Shown here piece after piece: positions 24,096 to 32,330 of a stretch of DNA of 64,000 bases. Numbering within the stretch: position 1 is the stretch's first letter; each line of letters starts with the position of its first letter. The position numbers were made by a program, and so were the translations under genes. A model generated the notes under the pieces. The model did no database searches. It was given only the letters and a program-made list of their open reading frames with translations, and was not told the origin of the DNA. Source of the stretch: Methylobacterium oxalidis (GTDB lineage: Bacteria > Pseudomonadota > Alphaproteobacteria > Rhizobiales > Beijerinckiaceae); contig NZ_BJZU01000028.1 of NCBI RefSeq assembly GCF_007992195.1, positions 1 through 64,000 on the forward strand, read 5' to 3'.

Positions 24096-24467
24096 CTAGT
24101 AGAGAGTGACCGTGCGGTCCGCGTCGCAGAGGGTCGTGGTCGCGTAGGGGCTCACGATCGCCGCGGCCGCCTCCCGGTGCGGGCTCTGCAGGCGGTCGGC
24201 CGCCTCCTCCCTAGCCTGCAGATCGGCGAGGTGACCTCGGCGGAGGCGCCAGCCCAGGCCTCCGCGGGGGCCCGGGGCGTACTCAGTCCACCCGTAGCTC
24301 GCGAGGACGTCCATGAAGTTTCGGGACCGCTCGTGCCAGTCCAGCGGCAGGATCCGCCGGGGGCCGTACATCGTGAGGTACAGCTCGCGCGGGCCGAAGC
24401 GCTCGCCCCCGCGCTCGGCCACGAGGCGGTCGCGGATGTTGACGTGCCACTCGTCGGGTCGGCTCAT
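24096..24467 (-). CDS. Hypothetical protein, possibly split by TAG
   Basis: A 123-residue protein, MSRPDEWHVNIRDRLVAERG..., soluble, with aromatic-rich strands (LYLTMYGPRRILPLDWHER) and an Ala-rich C-terminal helix. The stop TAG at 24096-24098 is followed in frame by 77 sense codons of coding character. Position in the operon: 11 bases after the Cys-containing SSB-tail gene. Not recognised. Confidence 0.55.
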   Translation of the reverse strand: MSRPDEWHVNIRDRLVAERGGERFGPRELYLTMYGPRRILPLDWHERSRNFMDVLASYGWTEYAPGPRGGLGWRLRRGHLADLQAREEAADRLQSPHREAAAAIVSPYATTTLCDADRTVTLY

Positions 24468-24478
24468 CGCGGCCTCCT

Positions 24479-24847
24479 TCAGAACGGGATGTCGTCGTCG
24501 GTCAGGGCGAGCTGCAGCGCGCGCGGGGGCAGCGGCGGGAAAGGCAGTTCCGGCTCGTGCTCCAGGCGCCGCTCGCGCTCGACCTCTCGGGCGTGATCGC
24601 GCGCGCAGCCCTCGGGCATCACGGTGCAGTGCCGCGAGACGAAGAACTGGCGGTCTTCGTCGAGGCCGACGTGGATGCGGTAGCGCTCGCCGGCCCGGAT
24701 CCCGCGGCCGCAGCTGCAGCTGTCGCAGACGTGCGCCTTGCGGGCGACCGCGTCGCGCCAGACGCCGCCGTCGGCGAACGTGGGCTCCGGCGGATCCGGC
24801 TCGAAGTCGATGTCGGGCCCGTAGTGATAGCCGGTCAGGTCGATCAC
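24479..24847 (-). CDS. Cys-rich protein with SSB-like DDDIPF tail
   Basis: A 122-residue protein. GTG 24847 overlaps the stop of the XRE-type gene (GTGA). The central part has VCDSCSCGRGIRAGERYRIH and later RHCTVMPEGC, a likely zinc site. The last residues are ALTDDDIPF. DDDIPF is the exact tip of the bacterial SSB tail, which recruits DNA-repair and replication enzymes. There is no OB-fold for an SSB here, so this is a zinc protein that may mimic or borrow the SSB docking tail. Not a known family to me. Confidence 0.6.
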   Translation of the reverse strand: MIDLTGYHYGPDIDFEPDPPEPTFADGGVWRDAVARKAHVCDSCSCGRGIRAGERYRIHVGLDEDRQFFVSRHCTVMPEGCARDHAREVERERRLEHEPELPFPPLPPRALQLALTDDDIPF

Positions 24848-25050
24848 GGGCGCGTCTCCCCGGCGGGCACGTAGCTGACGACGCGCTGCAAGCCGAGCGC
24901 GTCCAGAACCGCGTCGCCGGGGGCGCGGCGCCCCTTCCGCACGTCTCCGACGTATTGCGCCGACACGCCCGCCGATGCGGCCCACGCCTGCTGCGAGCCG
25001 GCCTCCCGGATCGCCTCCTCCAACCGCAGCAGGACGTCCTCGCCCTGCAT
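24844..25050 (-). CDS. XRE/Cro-type helix-turn-helix regulator
   Basis: A 68-residue DNA-binding protein. From MQGEDVLLRLEEAIREAG, the helix-turn-helix is SQQAWAASAGVSAQYVGDVR, followed by KGRRAPGDAVLDALGL. Length and layout are those of Cro/C1-type repressors that recognise short dyads. It is the first gene of the leftward operon ending at 19836 and probably controls the divergent promoter region 25051-25378. Confidence 0.75.
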   Translation of the reverse strand: MQGEDVLLRLEEAIREAGSQQAWAASAGVSAQYVGDVRKGRRAPGDAVLDALGLQRVVSYVPAGETRP

Positions 25051-25378
25051 TTGCCTCACCCCGCCAGACACCACCGCCTCCTGAAAACCAAGCCTCGGAT
25101 CCGCTCATGCGCTGACCCGCTGATGTGAAGGTCGGCAATTCGCCGGCAGTTGTCCAGAGTGATGGATCGGGTTTTTCAGTGAATCCACTTATTTGTATTT
25201 TGCAAGTTACAAGAAACCCGCGGCGGTTGGGAGGTTCGGCAGATTAATTTGGCCTGAAGCGCATATTTCCGAGTACGACCACTTGCGAGATGCTTGCCTG
25301 AGTGGGACGCTACGCATGTCAGCGTATTCGCTGACCCGGCCGATAGAGCCGGCCACCCCGGTTTCTGGAGACCCTCTC
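25051..25378. promoter_or_regulatory. Divergent regulatory region
   Basis: A locally AT-rich stretch between the XRE operon (left) and the gene at 25379 (right). Dyads visible: GGCAATTCGCC near 25134 and TTGCAAGTTACAA near 25200. TTTTTCAG and TTATTTGTATTTTG suggest a promoter. No gene is needed here. Confidence 0.45.
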
Positions 25379-26242
25379 ATGGCCCCGCCGATCGAGTTCG
25401 GCACCGTCTGGCGCTGCGTCGGCATCCACCGTCGTTACGGCAACGAGCTCCCGCTCTGGCTCTGCGACGAGCCGACCACCGCGTTCCGCGACGCCTACAA
25501 GCGGGCCCGCGGCATGCTCGTCGGCGTCGGCTACAGCTGGACCGATCGCGGGCACGACCAGCCCCGCCTCGTGGCGTGCTGGTGGGACATCGGCGTCACC
25601 GTCGACGTCGCCGCCCTGCGCGCGGAGGTCGACCGCGTGGTCGCCGAGGCGGCCTCCGAGCGCGAGGCGAAGGCCCGCCGCGAGGAAGAGCGCCACGTAC
25701 TCGACGTCGCCCAAACCGAGATCGCGGCTCCCCCGATTCGTTCGGCTCTGCGCACCCTCCTCGCGGAGCGGCCGTGGACCCTTGGGCGCGCGCTCACCGA
25801 GGCCCGCGATCTCGCCGCGGCGGAGAGCTGGACGTCGTGGGGGCTCCGCAGCGCCGAGCGCTACCTCGACAACGCCGCGGGCAACATCCGCCGGGCCGAG
25901 GAGCGCCTCGGACGGCCGGCCCCGGCGCTGTGGTTCGCCCGGGCCGCGGATCCGGCCGTCCGGGTGGCCGCCCTGGAGGCCTGCCAGCACCTGAGCTCGC
26001 TCGACACTGATTGGGCAGCCGATCGCAACTCGATCGGCTGGTCGCAGGCGACGTGCTGGACCGGGCACGTCCTCTCGGAGCGCGAGGCCCTCGACCAGGG
26101 CGAAGCCGCGCACGCCCTCGCGCTGCTGCAGGGACACCGGCTGCAACTCGCCGACGAGCTCAACGTCCGCCTGTTCGGCGAGGCCCCGAAGCGGCGCCGG
26201 CGGGCCAAACCCGACGCGCCGGCTGGCGCCTTGCTAGTCTGA
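25379..26242 (+). CDS. Hypothetical protein divergent from XRE operon
   Basis: A 287-residue protein. ATG 25379 is chosen with GGAGA upstream; the longer frame begins in AT-rich regulatory DNA. The first 90 residues form an alpha/beta part (TVWRCVGIHRRYGNELPLWL). A charged helix (EREAKARREEERHVLDVAQ) leads to a helical C-terminal domain with several Trp residues and a basic tail (KRRRRAKPD). Not recognised. Followed by a 34-base gap and a gene with a strong ribosome site. Confidence 0.6.
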   Translation: MAPPIEFGTVWRCVGIHRRYGNELPLWLCDEPTTAFRDAYKRARGMLVGVGYSWTDRGHDQPRLVACWWDIGVTVDVAALRAEVDRVVAEAASEREAKARREEERHVLDVAQTEIAAPPIRSALRTLLAERPWTLGRALTEARDLAAAESWTSWGLRSAERYLDNAAGNIRRAEERLGRPAPALWFARAADPAVRVAALEACQHLSSLDTDWAADRNSIGWSQATCWTGHVLSEREALDQGEAAHALALLQGHRLQLADELNVRLFGEAPKRRRRAKPDAPAGALLV

Positions 26243-26276
26243 GGCGGACGATCACCCCGCGAGAGAGGAGGACACG

Positions 26277-26828
26277 ATGCGGTTTCTGGGACGGTTGCTC
26301 GCGACGATCCTGCACATGATGCTGGAGATCTTGCTGCTACCGCTGACGCTGCTTGGCTGGCAGCCCAAGCCGACAGCGTCGAGCGTTGCGGCGGCCGCCC
26401 TCGACGCCGTCCGCCGCGACGAGCCGGGCGAGCCCCTCGCGCCGGTCGTGCGCAAGCCATGCCCGATGGCGGAGCTCGTGCAACGGCACGCCCGAGCGCG
26501 GCTCTTCACGCACGAGCAGCACGCCCCAGTCGATCCGCTCCCGAGCCCCCTCGCGGCATGGGTCGCCGGGCTCGACGCGACGCAGCTCGGCGAAGTTCTC
26601 GGCTGCCCCGCGAGCCGGCTGCAGCGCCATATCAACGCCGGCCTTGGCGGGTCTACGGCACTTGGCCCGTTCCGCCTACCGCCGGTCGTCGCGGACGCTG
26701 TGCCGGCGGGGATCGCCGGCAAGGGCGCCAAGGGCGGGACCGGGGGGCCGAGCCGCTCGGTCGACGTGGCCGAGCTGCTGGCAGAGCTCGGGACAACGCC
26801 CGCATACAGCTACGGCCCGAGCCGCTAG
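26277..26828 (+). CDS. Membrane-anchored hypothetical protein
   Basis: A 183-residue protein with GAGAGGAGG upstream. The first 30 residues (FLGRLLATILHMMLEILLLP) form one membrane segment; the rest is probably cytoplasmic, with a short HTH-like stretch (ATQLGEVLGCPASRLQRHI) and a Gly-rich C-terminus. A strong terminator follows directly. Not recognised. Confidence 0.6.
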   Translation: MRFLGRLLATILHMMLEILLLPLTLLGWQPKPTASSVAAAALDAVRRDEPGEPLAPVVRKPCPMAELVQRHARARLFTHEQHAPVDPLPSPLAAWVAGLDATQLGEVLGCPASRLQRHINAGLGGSTALGPFRLPPVVADAVPAGIAGKGAKGGTGGPSRSVDVAELLAELGTTPAYSYGPSR

Positions 26829-26853
26829 ACGCGGGCCACCCCATTTACCCCGA

Positions 26854-26881
26854 GCCCGCCGGTCACCCCGGCGGGCTTTTT
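26854..26881 (+). terminator. Rho-independent terminator
   Basis: GCCCGCCGG (26854-26862), loop TCACC, CCGGCGGGC (26868-26876), then TTTTT. A 9-bp perfect GC stem with a U-run ends the transcript of 25379-26828. Confidence 0.9.
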
Positions 26882-27198
26882 CATGCGCGGTCCCTGACTG
26901 CCGCGAGGACGTGCGAGAGGGCGTGCTCCGCTCGATCGGCGCGCTCTCGCTCGGCACCGATCGCCCTCGCGCATGAGGCGAGCTCACGGCGGAGGCGGGC
27001 GGTCTCGACCTGCGCCGCGGTGGCCTGCTGGCGCGCGAGGGCGAGTTCGTGGATGAGTTCCGAGACCGCATCGACGCCCCGGCGGCGGTCGGTTTCGACA
27101 GCGCGGAAGAGGTCCTGGACCGCGAAATGCCCCATCATCAGGCCTTGAGCCATCCGCCCCGAGACGTCCGCGGTGATGTGGGCGGCGTGGTGCGGCAT
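26881..27198 (-). CDS. Hypothetical coiled-coil protein
   Basis: A 105-residue leftward protein, MPHHAAHITADVSGRMAQGL..., whose second half (ARQQATAAQVETARLRREL, then GAERERADRAEH) is a coiled coil. Its stop abuts the T-run of the terminator for the convergent gene. Not recognised; phage-like gene content around it suggests an island accessory protein. Confidence 0.5.
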   Translation of the reverse strand: MPHHAAHITADVSGRMAQGLMMGHFAVQDLFRAVETDRRRGVDAVSELIHELALARQQATAAQVETARLRRELASCARAIGAERERADRAEHALSHVLAAVRDRA

Positions 27199-27626
27199 GG
27201 GGACGTCTCCAGTGCGGGGCGATCTCGTGCTCCCAAGGTGGGCCTGGCCGGAGTCCCGGGTCAAGAATCTGGGGAAGCCGTCCACAATCGACGGTAAACG
27301 AACCCCTGGCCCCTTGTGCCTTGCCCTGTGCGCCCGAATCGAGCGCACGTCGGGCCGACGTCGGACCAGATGTGCCTGCCGCTCCCGGAGGCCTCCGGGC
27401 ATGGGGTGTCGGCGCCGTCCCGGGGCGCGCCCCGCACGGGCGCCGAGGGGCCATCGTCCGGACGGCATCCGAATTGGAAACTCGATTCTTAAATCCGCAG
27501 CCTCGATTCTGGATCTAGGAGTAACGGGGGGATTAGTCCTCGCCTCGCAAACCACTCCCGAGGGGTCACTGTTTTTGGGGGCCTGGTGTGTTGGCCGTCT
27601 CACCGGCTAGGGCGAGCCTCCCGGGC
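27199..27626. other. Gene-free stretch
   Basis: About 430 bases with no convincing gene. CTCGATTCT occurs twice (near 27480 and 27503). Towards the end, GGTGTGTTGGCCGTC (27584-27598) resembles the 21-bp repeat found at 28540 and 31918. An AT-richer patch around 27460-27540 could hold the promoter of the next gene. Confidence 0.4.
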
Positions 27627-28167
27627 ATGGCCAGCACCCGCATCAGGCTCGACGTCTCTGCCCTTCGCCGGGCCGGGATCACGAAGGCGAAGGAACTCCG
27701 GTCGGCGCTCGACGAGGCGGTCCTCTACCTGGCGGCCTGCGCCCGGAAGCGCCTGCGCGAGGTCGCCGCCGAGGTCTTCGACCGGCCGACCGCCTTCACC
27801 CTCGATGCCTTCCGGTACCGGAAGCTACAGGGCGAGGCGCCGGCCGCGCTCGTCTACGTCCTGCCCACCGCCGCGCGCTACCTTGCCCTGGTGGTATTCG
27901 AGGGCGAGCGACGTCCCGGCGATCCGAGGACGGTGTCCCGCGGCATCCTCGTCCCTGGCCGCGATGCCGTCCTCGACCGCTTCGGCAACCTGCCCCGGTC
28001 GCAGATCTCCCAGGCCGAGGCGGAGGGGGCCCGGTGGGTCCCGACGCAGGGCAACGCCGAGATCCTGATCCTGCCGGGGCGGGACCACCCCCCGGATCAT
28101 CGCGGCGGCGGAAGACGTCGCGACCTACGAGCCGAGGCTCCCCTTCTATGACGGCCTCAGACGATAA
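27627..28167 (+). pseudogene. Frameshifted phage-like hypothetical gene
   Basis: The frame starts MASTRIRLDVSALRRAGITK at 27627 and reads well to ILILPG near 28078. It then becomes His/Arg/Gly nonsense, while the other frame gives TTPRIIAAAEDVATYEP and LPFYDGLRR before TAA at 28165. Total length (541) is one base off a multiple of three, consistent with a single-base insertion near 28078-28085. The protein would have about 179 residues. It resembles small phage minor-tail or capsid-linked proteins only in general character. The shift could be real decay or an assembly error. Confidence 0.6.
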
Positions 28168-28566
28168 GGAGGGGGATGGCGCTCTGCACGTCAGCGTAGG
28201 GCGCGCCCCGGATCGTCGGCTGCCCGCCGTTCAACTGGCTCCGGAATGCGGTCGCCTGACGCCAGCTAACGCCACCGTCGAACGAGATTTGCACGATCGC
28301 GGTGTCGGTGAGCGTGCCGCCCGCCCGGCGCGAAGCCGACGAGCAGCGCCGTGCCGTGCCTCACGGCCCGAGTGATCGCGTGCGGGACGTGCTCACCCCT
28401 CAGTTCGCTCGGTCGCACGATGACGCGTGTGTGCGGGTAGCCCACGGGGTTGCACCATCGCCTGCCGGAAGGGGCGCCCGGACGGTGGGGCTTGCCCCAG
28501 GCGCCAAGTCGTTCCAGCGAGGGTCAGGCTCTCGGCCCGCCGTGCGACGGACAACACACCACTCAT
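28157..28566 (-). pseudogene. Doubly frameshifted hypothetical gene
   Basis: Starting at ATG 28566 (MSGVLSVARRAESLTLAG), the frame runs well to PFRQAMVQPRG. A shift near 28440 is needed to reach YPHTRVIVRPSELRGEHV and RHGTALLVGFAPGG. A second shift near 28325 leads to GTLTDTAIVQISFDGG and IPLLIV, stopping at 28157. Each segment has coding character, so this is a decayed gene of about 135 codons. Its end overlaps the end of the convergent broken gene. Possibly phage-derived. Confidence 0.5.
28540..28560 (-). repeat. 21-bp repeat, copy A
   Basis: GGTGTGTTGTCCGTCGCACG plus G on the minus strand, at the start of the broken gene at 28566. An exact copy in inverse orientation is at 31918-31938. 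Confidence 0.85.
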
Positions 28567-28606
28567 CGCGACGAGGGTGGGTCCGGTCCCCGGGAAGGGC
28601 CTGGCG

Positions 28607-28966
28607 CTAGGCCACGGTGTCACGCGAGATCCGGGCGAAGAGGGCCGGAACGGTCGCGGCGGGCAGGTAGCCCCGGAGCTGCAGGGCGCGAGCGGCCCGG
28701 CGTACTAGGCCCTCGACATGGACGGCGTTGGGATGCGTCCGCCCCCGGGCCCCTTGGGAGCCGGTCAGCGGCGCGTCGCGGATCGCGTCGACGATGGCGC
28801 GGTCGAGCTCGCGCGGATCCGGCAGGCCAGCGGCCTTGCGATCGGCACGCTCCTTCCGTTTCCGCTCGGCATCCTCGCGCCGGCGCTCATCGGCTGCCAT
28901 CTGCTCGATGATCGCGCGATGGCCAGGGGTGCGCTTGCGCGCGGGGGAGAGAGCGGCCTCGGACAT
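28607..28966 (-). CDS. Hypothetical basic protein divergent from rep-like gene
   Basis: A 119-residue protein from ATG 28966. The N-terminal half is a very charged helix (ADERRREDAERKRKERADRK). The second half (THPNAVHVEGLVRRAARALQ) may be a small DNA-binding helical domain. It lies divergent to the replication-initiator-like gene, with a putative shared operator between them. A partner or regulator role is inferred from position only. Confidence 0.5.
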   Translation of the reverse strand: MSEAALSPARKRTPGHRAIIEQMAADERRREDAERKRKERADRKAAGLPDPRELDRAIVDAIRDAPLTGSQGARGRTHPNAVHVEGLVRRAARALQLRGYLPAATVPALFARISRDTVA

Positions 28967-29014
28967 GCCCGAATGATGCTCGCCCGGGACGCAAGGATCT
29001 AGGTCGCCCGCCGT

Positions 29015-29325
29015 GCAGATCCCCACCACCGGACCAGCTCCATGGCGTGAAGATTTGCACCACCTTACCGCCTCGGCTTCACCCCAGTTTCCCTCTAGGC
29101 TCCAGCCTGGGGCGGATGCGGTCTCGCGATACAATACTAATTGGGCTGACCATTCTCACCCGTCCCAGCCGGCCTCCCCGCCCTCTCTACCGCCCGCCGG
29201 GTTCTATATTTTAGTATTAGGGGACCGCCGGAGCCTCTGTCCCGAGCCCGTTCGTAGCCGCCTCCGCAGAGGGGAATGGGCTTGTTCCTGCCACGCCGAG
29301 TAGTACCTTCCGGTGGTGCAAATCT
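29015..29325. promoter_or_regulatory. Three related sites between divergent genes; possible origin/operator
   Basis: AGATTTGCACCACC at 29051-29064 occurs as a perfect inverted copy at 29312-29325. GCAGATCCCCACCACCGG at 29015-29032 matches the extended inverted copy at 15 of 18 bases. The right copy lies 15 bases before the ATG of the rep-like gene; the left ones lie 50-85 bases before the start of the divergent gene. Between them are two AT-rich blocks with the dyad AATACTAA (29132) / TTAGTATT (29210). The layout fits iteron-like or autoregulatory sites. Confidence 0.55.
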
Positions 29326-29339
29326 GCAAGCGTGAGCTC

Positions 29340-31388
29340 ATGCCCGCCTCGCCCGAGCCCTCCGTCCCGTCCGCCCGCTCCCGGCGAGCGCCCTTCGTCC
29401 CGGGCGTGCGCGGCGACATGGAGGCGGCGGTCGCCTCGCCGGAGGCCTTCGCCAAGGTTGCTCCGTCCGTGCCGCGCCCGGTCGCCTACCTCCTCGACCG
29501 CCGGCTCTGCGCGATCCCCCGGCTCGGCGCGCGGGACGTGGCGCTCTGGGAGTGGGTCGTCTCCTACGCGATCGCGCAGCATCCCGACGGCCTGCCGGAG
29601 CGGATCCACGAGCCGGCGATCCCCGTTCGCCCCGCCCTCGTTGCGATGAGCGGGCGCACTCGGCTCGTGCAGCCGCGCGAGCTCGCGGACAGCCTCGTGC
29701 GTCTCCTCGGGGGCGAGCGCCAGGAGCTGAGCATCGACGGTGCGTTCCGCGCGTCACTCCCGGAATGGATCACGCCGCTCCTCCGCCGGGACCTCTACGG
29801 CTACCTCGACCTGGCCGCGCTCGCGCGCTTCTCCACCAAAGGCGCGCCGCTGCTCTACCGCCACCTCGTTGGGCGCCTCGCCGCCGACCGTGTCCGCTAC
29901 CTGCCGGACGCGCCTTCTCATGTCGTCACGGTGCCCGTAGCAGAGCTCGGCGAGATCCTCGGCATGCCGGCCCCGCACCGTATGGGGCCGCTCCGGATCC
30001 GCTATCTGCAGCCTGCGCTCGACGACATCGCCGACCACGTGACGGCCTTCACGGTCGAGGCCGAGGAGGCCAAGGACGAGCGGGGCCGCAACCTCGCCGT
30101 AGCGTTCTCCGTTCGCCTGCGCCCACCGGAAATGCGGACGTCAGCCGCACGGCTACTACCCGCGGAGGACCTCTCGTTCCTGCAGGCGCACCCGGACGCG
30201 CCGGCCTTCCAGCTCCGGGCGTCAACCCTGGTGAAGCTCGGAAGCGCGCTCCCCTCTCGCCGGGTGACCCAGCCGAAGGCGGGATCGCGCCGTCGGCCCG
30301 TGGCTGCCCTGGGATCGGAGATGCATGCCTGGCGGCGGATCTGGCTCGCCGCCCTGGACGAGGCGCTCACCGGCTCCGCGCTCACGCCGGGCCATGAGAC
30401 GTCGCCGTACCGGGGGCAGCGCCTGCTCGAAGCGATCACGAGGGACGGCGCCGACCAGGCGTTCTGGGCCTTCGTCATGGCCGAGGTGGAGAGCCCCGAC
30501 CTGCAGGCGCGCCTCGACACCGGGGCCGGCATCGAGCCCATCCGCATTCTCGCGGCAGCCGAGCGGGCCCGGATCCTGCGCTTCCGGAACGCGCGCGCCG
30601 ACCGCCGCCGCGCGTTGAGGCATGCGCGGGCCGAGGGCACGCTCCCGCCCTCGACCCCGAAATCGAAAATGACCGATTTGCAGCCGATGACCGCTCCCGT
30701 CCCCGTCGCCCCCCCTGTAGCCTCAGCGCCCGAGCCCGCCGTGCCTGAGACCGATGCCGCCCTTGTGGCGCTGCTCTCGACCGAAGAGGCGCGAGCCGAG
30801 GCCAAGAAGCTGTGGTGGTATTGGCAGCCCGCATCCGAGTTCCCGCGCCTGCACGCGGCCGCGACGGCCAAGCTGCTGCTCGACGAGGATCTCGACGGGC
30901 AGTTCCCGATCTTCGCCAGGGCGGACGAGGCCATGGGGGGCGAGTACCGGGCGAACCTCGCGAAGCTTGTCTCGACCTTCGACCTGCCCCGGCAGCTGCA
31001 CGAGGATCGCGTCGCGACGCGAGTGCCCGACTTCATCGACGCGGACCTTGCTGAGACGCTCGTCACCTTCCTCGGCCGCACGTTGACGGTGCCGGTGCAG
31101 AACGGTGTCACCGCCGACCCGAAGAGCACGCTCCTTCGCGACCGAGCCTTCGTCCGAGAGCGGGTGGTGAAGGCCCGGGCCGAGTGGCAGGAGCGGGCCG
31201 CGCGCCGGGGCGATGCGTACGTGCGCGGAAAGCCGCGGACGTTCGAGCAGGTCCAGCGCGAGATCTACGGCGGCGCGCCGTTGTTCGTGGCGACGGTCAA
31301 GGATCGCGACGGGTTCAACCGCGCGGCCCCGCCACCGCCGGCCCCTCCACCCCAGCCCGAGGCCAAGCCCCCGGCGAAGGCCGAGTAG
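29340..31388 (+). CDS. Replication-initiator-like protein (winged-helix pair)
   Basis: A 682-residue protein; ATG 29340 is preferred because the GTG at 29313 lies inside the inverted site. Residues about 150-270 read like the winged-helix domain of plasmid Rep proteins: LDLAALARFSTKGAPLLYRH, VTVPVAELGEILGM, RIRYLQPALDDI, then an AVAFSVRL strand. The middle part carries Arg-rich helices. After a Pro-rich linker, a second helical region (EEARAEAKKLWWYWQPASEF) and a Pro/Ala tail follow. The assignment rests on pattern memory and on the upstream iteron-like sites; a phage or island regulator remains possible. Confidence 0.5.
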   Translation: MPASPEPSVPSARSRRAPFVPGVRGDMEAAVASPEAFAKVAPSVPRPVAYLLDRRLCAIPRLGARDVALWEWVVSYAIAQHPDGLPERIHEPAIPVRPALVAMSGRTRLVQPRELADSLVRLLGGERQELSIDGAFRASLPEWITPLLRRDLYGYLDLAALARFSTKGAPLLYRHLVGRLAADRVRYLPDAPSHVVTVPVAELGEILGMPAPHRMGPLRIRYLQPALDDIADHVTAFTVEAEEAKDERGRNLAVAFSVRLRPPEMRTSAARLLPAEDLSFLQAHPDAPAFQLRASTLVKLGSALPSRRVTQPKAGSRRRPVAALGSEMHAWRRIWLAALDEALTGSALTPGHETSPYRGQRLLEAITRDGADQAFWAFVMAEVESPDLQARLDTGAGIEPIRILAAAERARILRFRNARADRRRALRHARAEGTLPPSTPKSKMTDLQPMTAPVPVAPPVASAPEPAVPETDAALVALLSTEEARAEAKKLWWYWQPASEFPRLHAAATAKLLLDEDLDGQFPIFARADEAMGGEYRANLAKLVSTFDLPRQLHEDRVATRVPDFIDADLAETLVTFLGRTLTVPVQNGVTADPKSTLLRDRAFVRERVVKARAEWQERAARRGDAYVRGKPRTFEQVQREIYGGAPLFVATVKDRDGFNRAAPPPPAPPPQPEAKPPAKAE

Positions 31389-31437
31389 GAGCGCCCTTCG
31401 GAACCTTGGCCGTGTTGCCGCGTTTGGTCCCTTGGGC

Positions 31438-32300
31438 CTAGACTGGTCTAGACACTATCACAATCGGTGCACCCTCTCTAAGGCGCGGCGCGCAATAGGC
31501 GATTCGGTCCTTCGCGCCGGGGGGCTGCCACATGTTCAGTGTCTCCTCGTTCACCGAGGACATCCCCTCTACGGCTCGGACAATCCAGGCGTCATCATCT
31601 TGAAGCGCGCGGTCCAAACCCACTGCGTCCTCAGCTAGCACGCCGACAAGCTCACCGTCGTCGAAATGTGCCGGGTCCGGATCTGCCGGATGGACACCCT
31701 CGCCGAGAACATCCACCGGTCCCAGGCGGCCTGGCGCAAGGGCGAGCACTGGCCGCCTCCTCGGCGGCCACTACGATTGCGCACTTCCCCTGTAGCGAGC
31801 CTACCAGATCGCCGAGGCGAGCGCCCTGAGGAAGGTCGCCTTCGGGGTCGAGACTCCACACCTTCCCAACATAGCCGCTCCCTCGCCAGCCTCGGCCGCC
31901 CAGGTCCCCTAACCCCCGGTGTGTTGTCCGTCGCACGGTTGGGCTGTCTGCTAGCCGGACGCCACCACTCGGCGCCGGCGACGCCTCAAGTCTCCCGTCG
32001 AGCGAGGATGTGCCTACCAGAGACCGTGGGTGGCGGCAGCCTCACGCGAGCTGCAGACGCCCCAGCCTACAAAACCGCCCGCGGCCGGCGCCTGGCTCGC
32101 CAAGGAGCCTAGCCCCCGCATCCTCCTGGATGCCCGCGGCCTCTACGGTAGCCGCCAGGTCGCGGCACGGCAAGTAACCCCGCCATCCTCCAGTGTACCC
32201 GTGAGGTCGGGGTCGACTTCGACTACACGGGGCCAGGTCACCACGGTTGTGGCGCACAGGCAGGTCGCTCGGGGCTGAGGCCGCCCCCGCCTCGAGGGAA
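31438..32300 (-). pseudogene. Degenerate leftward coding remnants
   Basis: No intact gene here. On the minus strand, short segments with coding character lie in different frames: VVTWPRVVEVDPDLTGTLED (about 32240-32180), DLAATVEAAGIQEDAGARLL (about 32150), GYVGKVWSLDPEGDLPQGAR (about 31880), and HFDDGELVGVLAEDAVGLDR (about 31665). At least three shifts would be needed to join them. They look like one or two decayed genes. The 21-bp repeat copy B lies at 31918. Confidence 0.35.
31918..31938 (+). repeat. 21-bp repeat, copy B
   Basis: Exact match to the minus strand of 28540-28560. It lies in degenerate DNA. Shared GTGTTGTCCGTCGCACGG reads VLSVAR in both frames, so it could be a remnant of a duplicated gene start. 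Confidence 0.85.
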
Positions 32301-32330
32301 CTGGGGTGACAACACGTTGAGCTCGTCACC

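Noticed and set aside
24479-24847. Calling the DDDIPF protein a single-stranded DNA-binding protein
   Set aside because: It lacks the OB-fold and aromatic pattern of SSB; only the tail matches.
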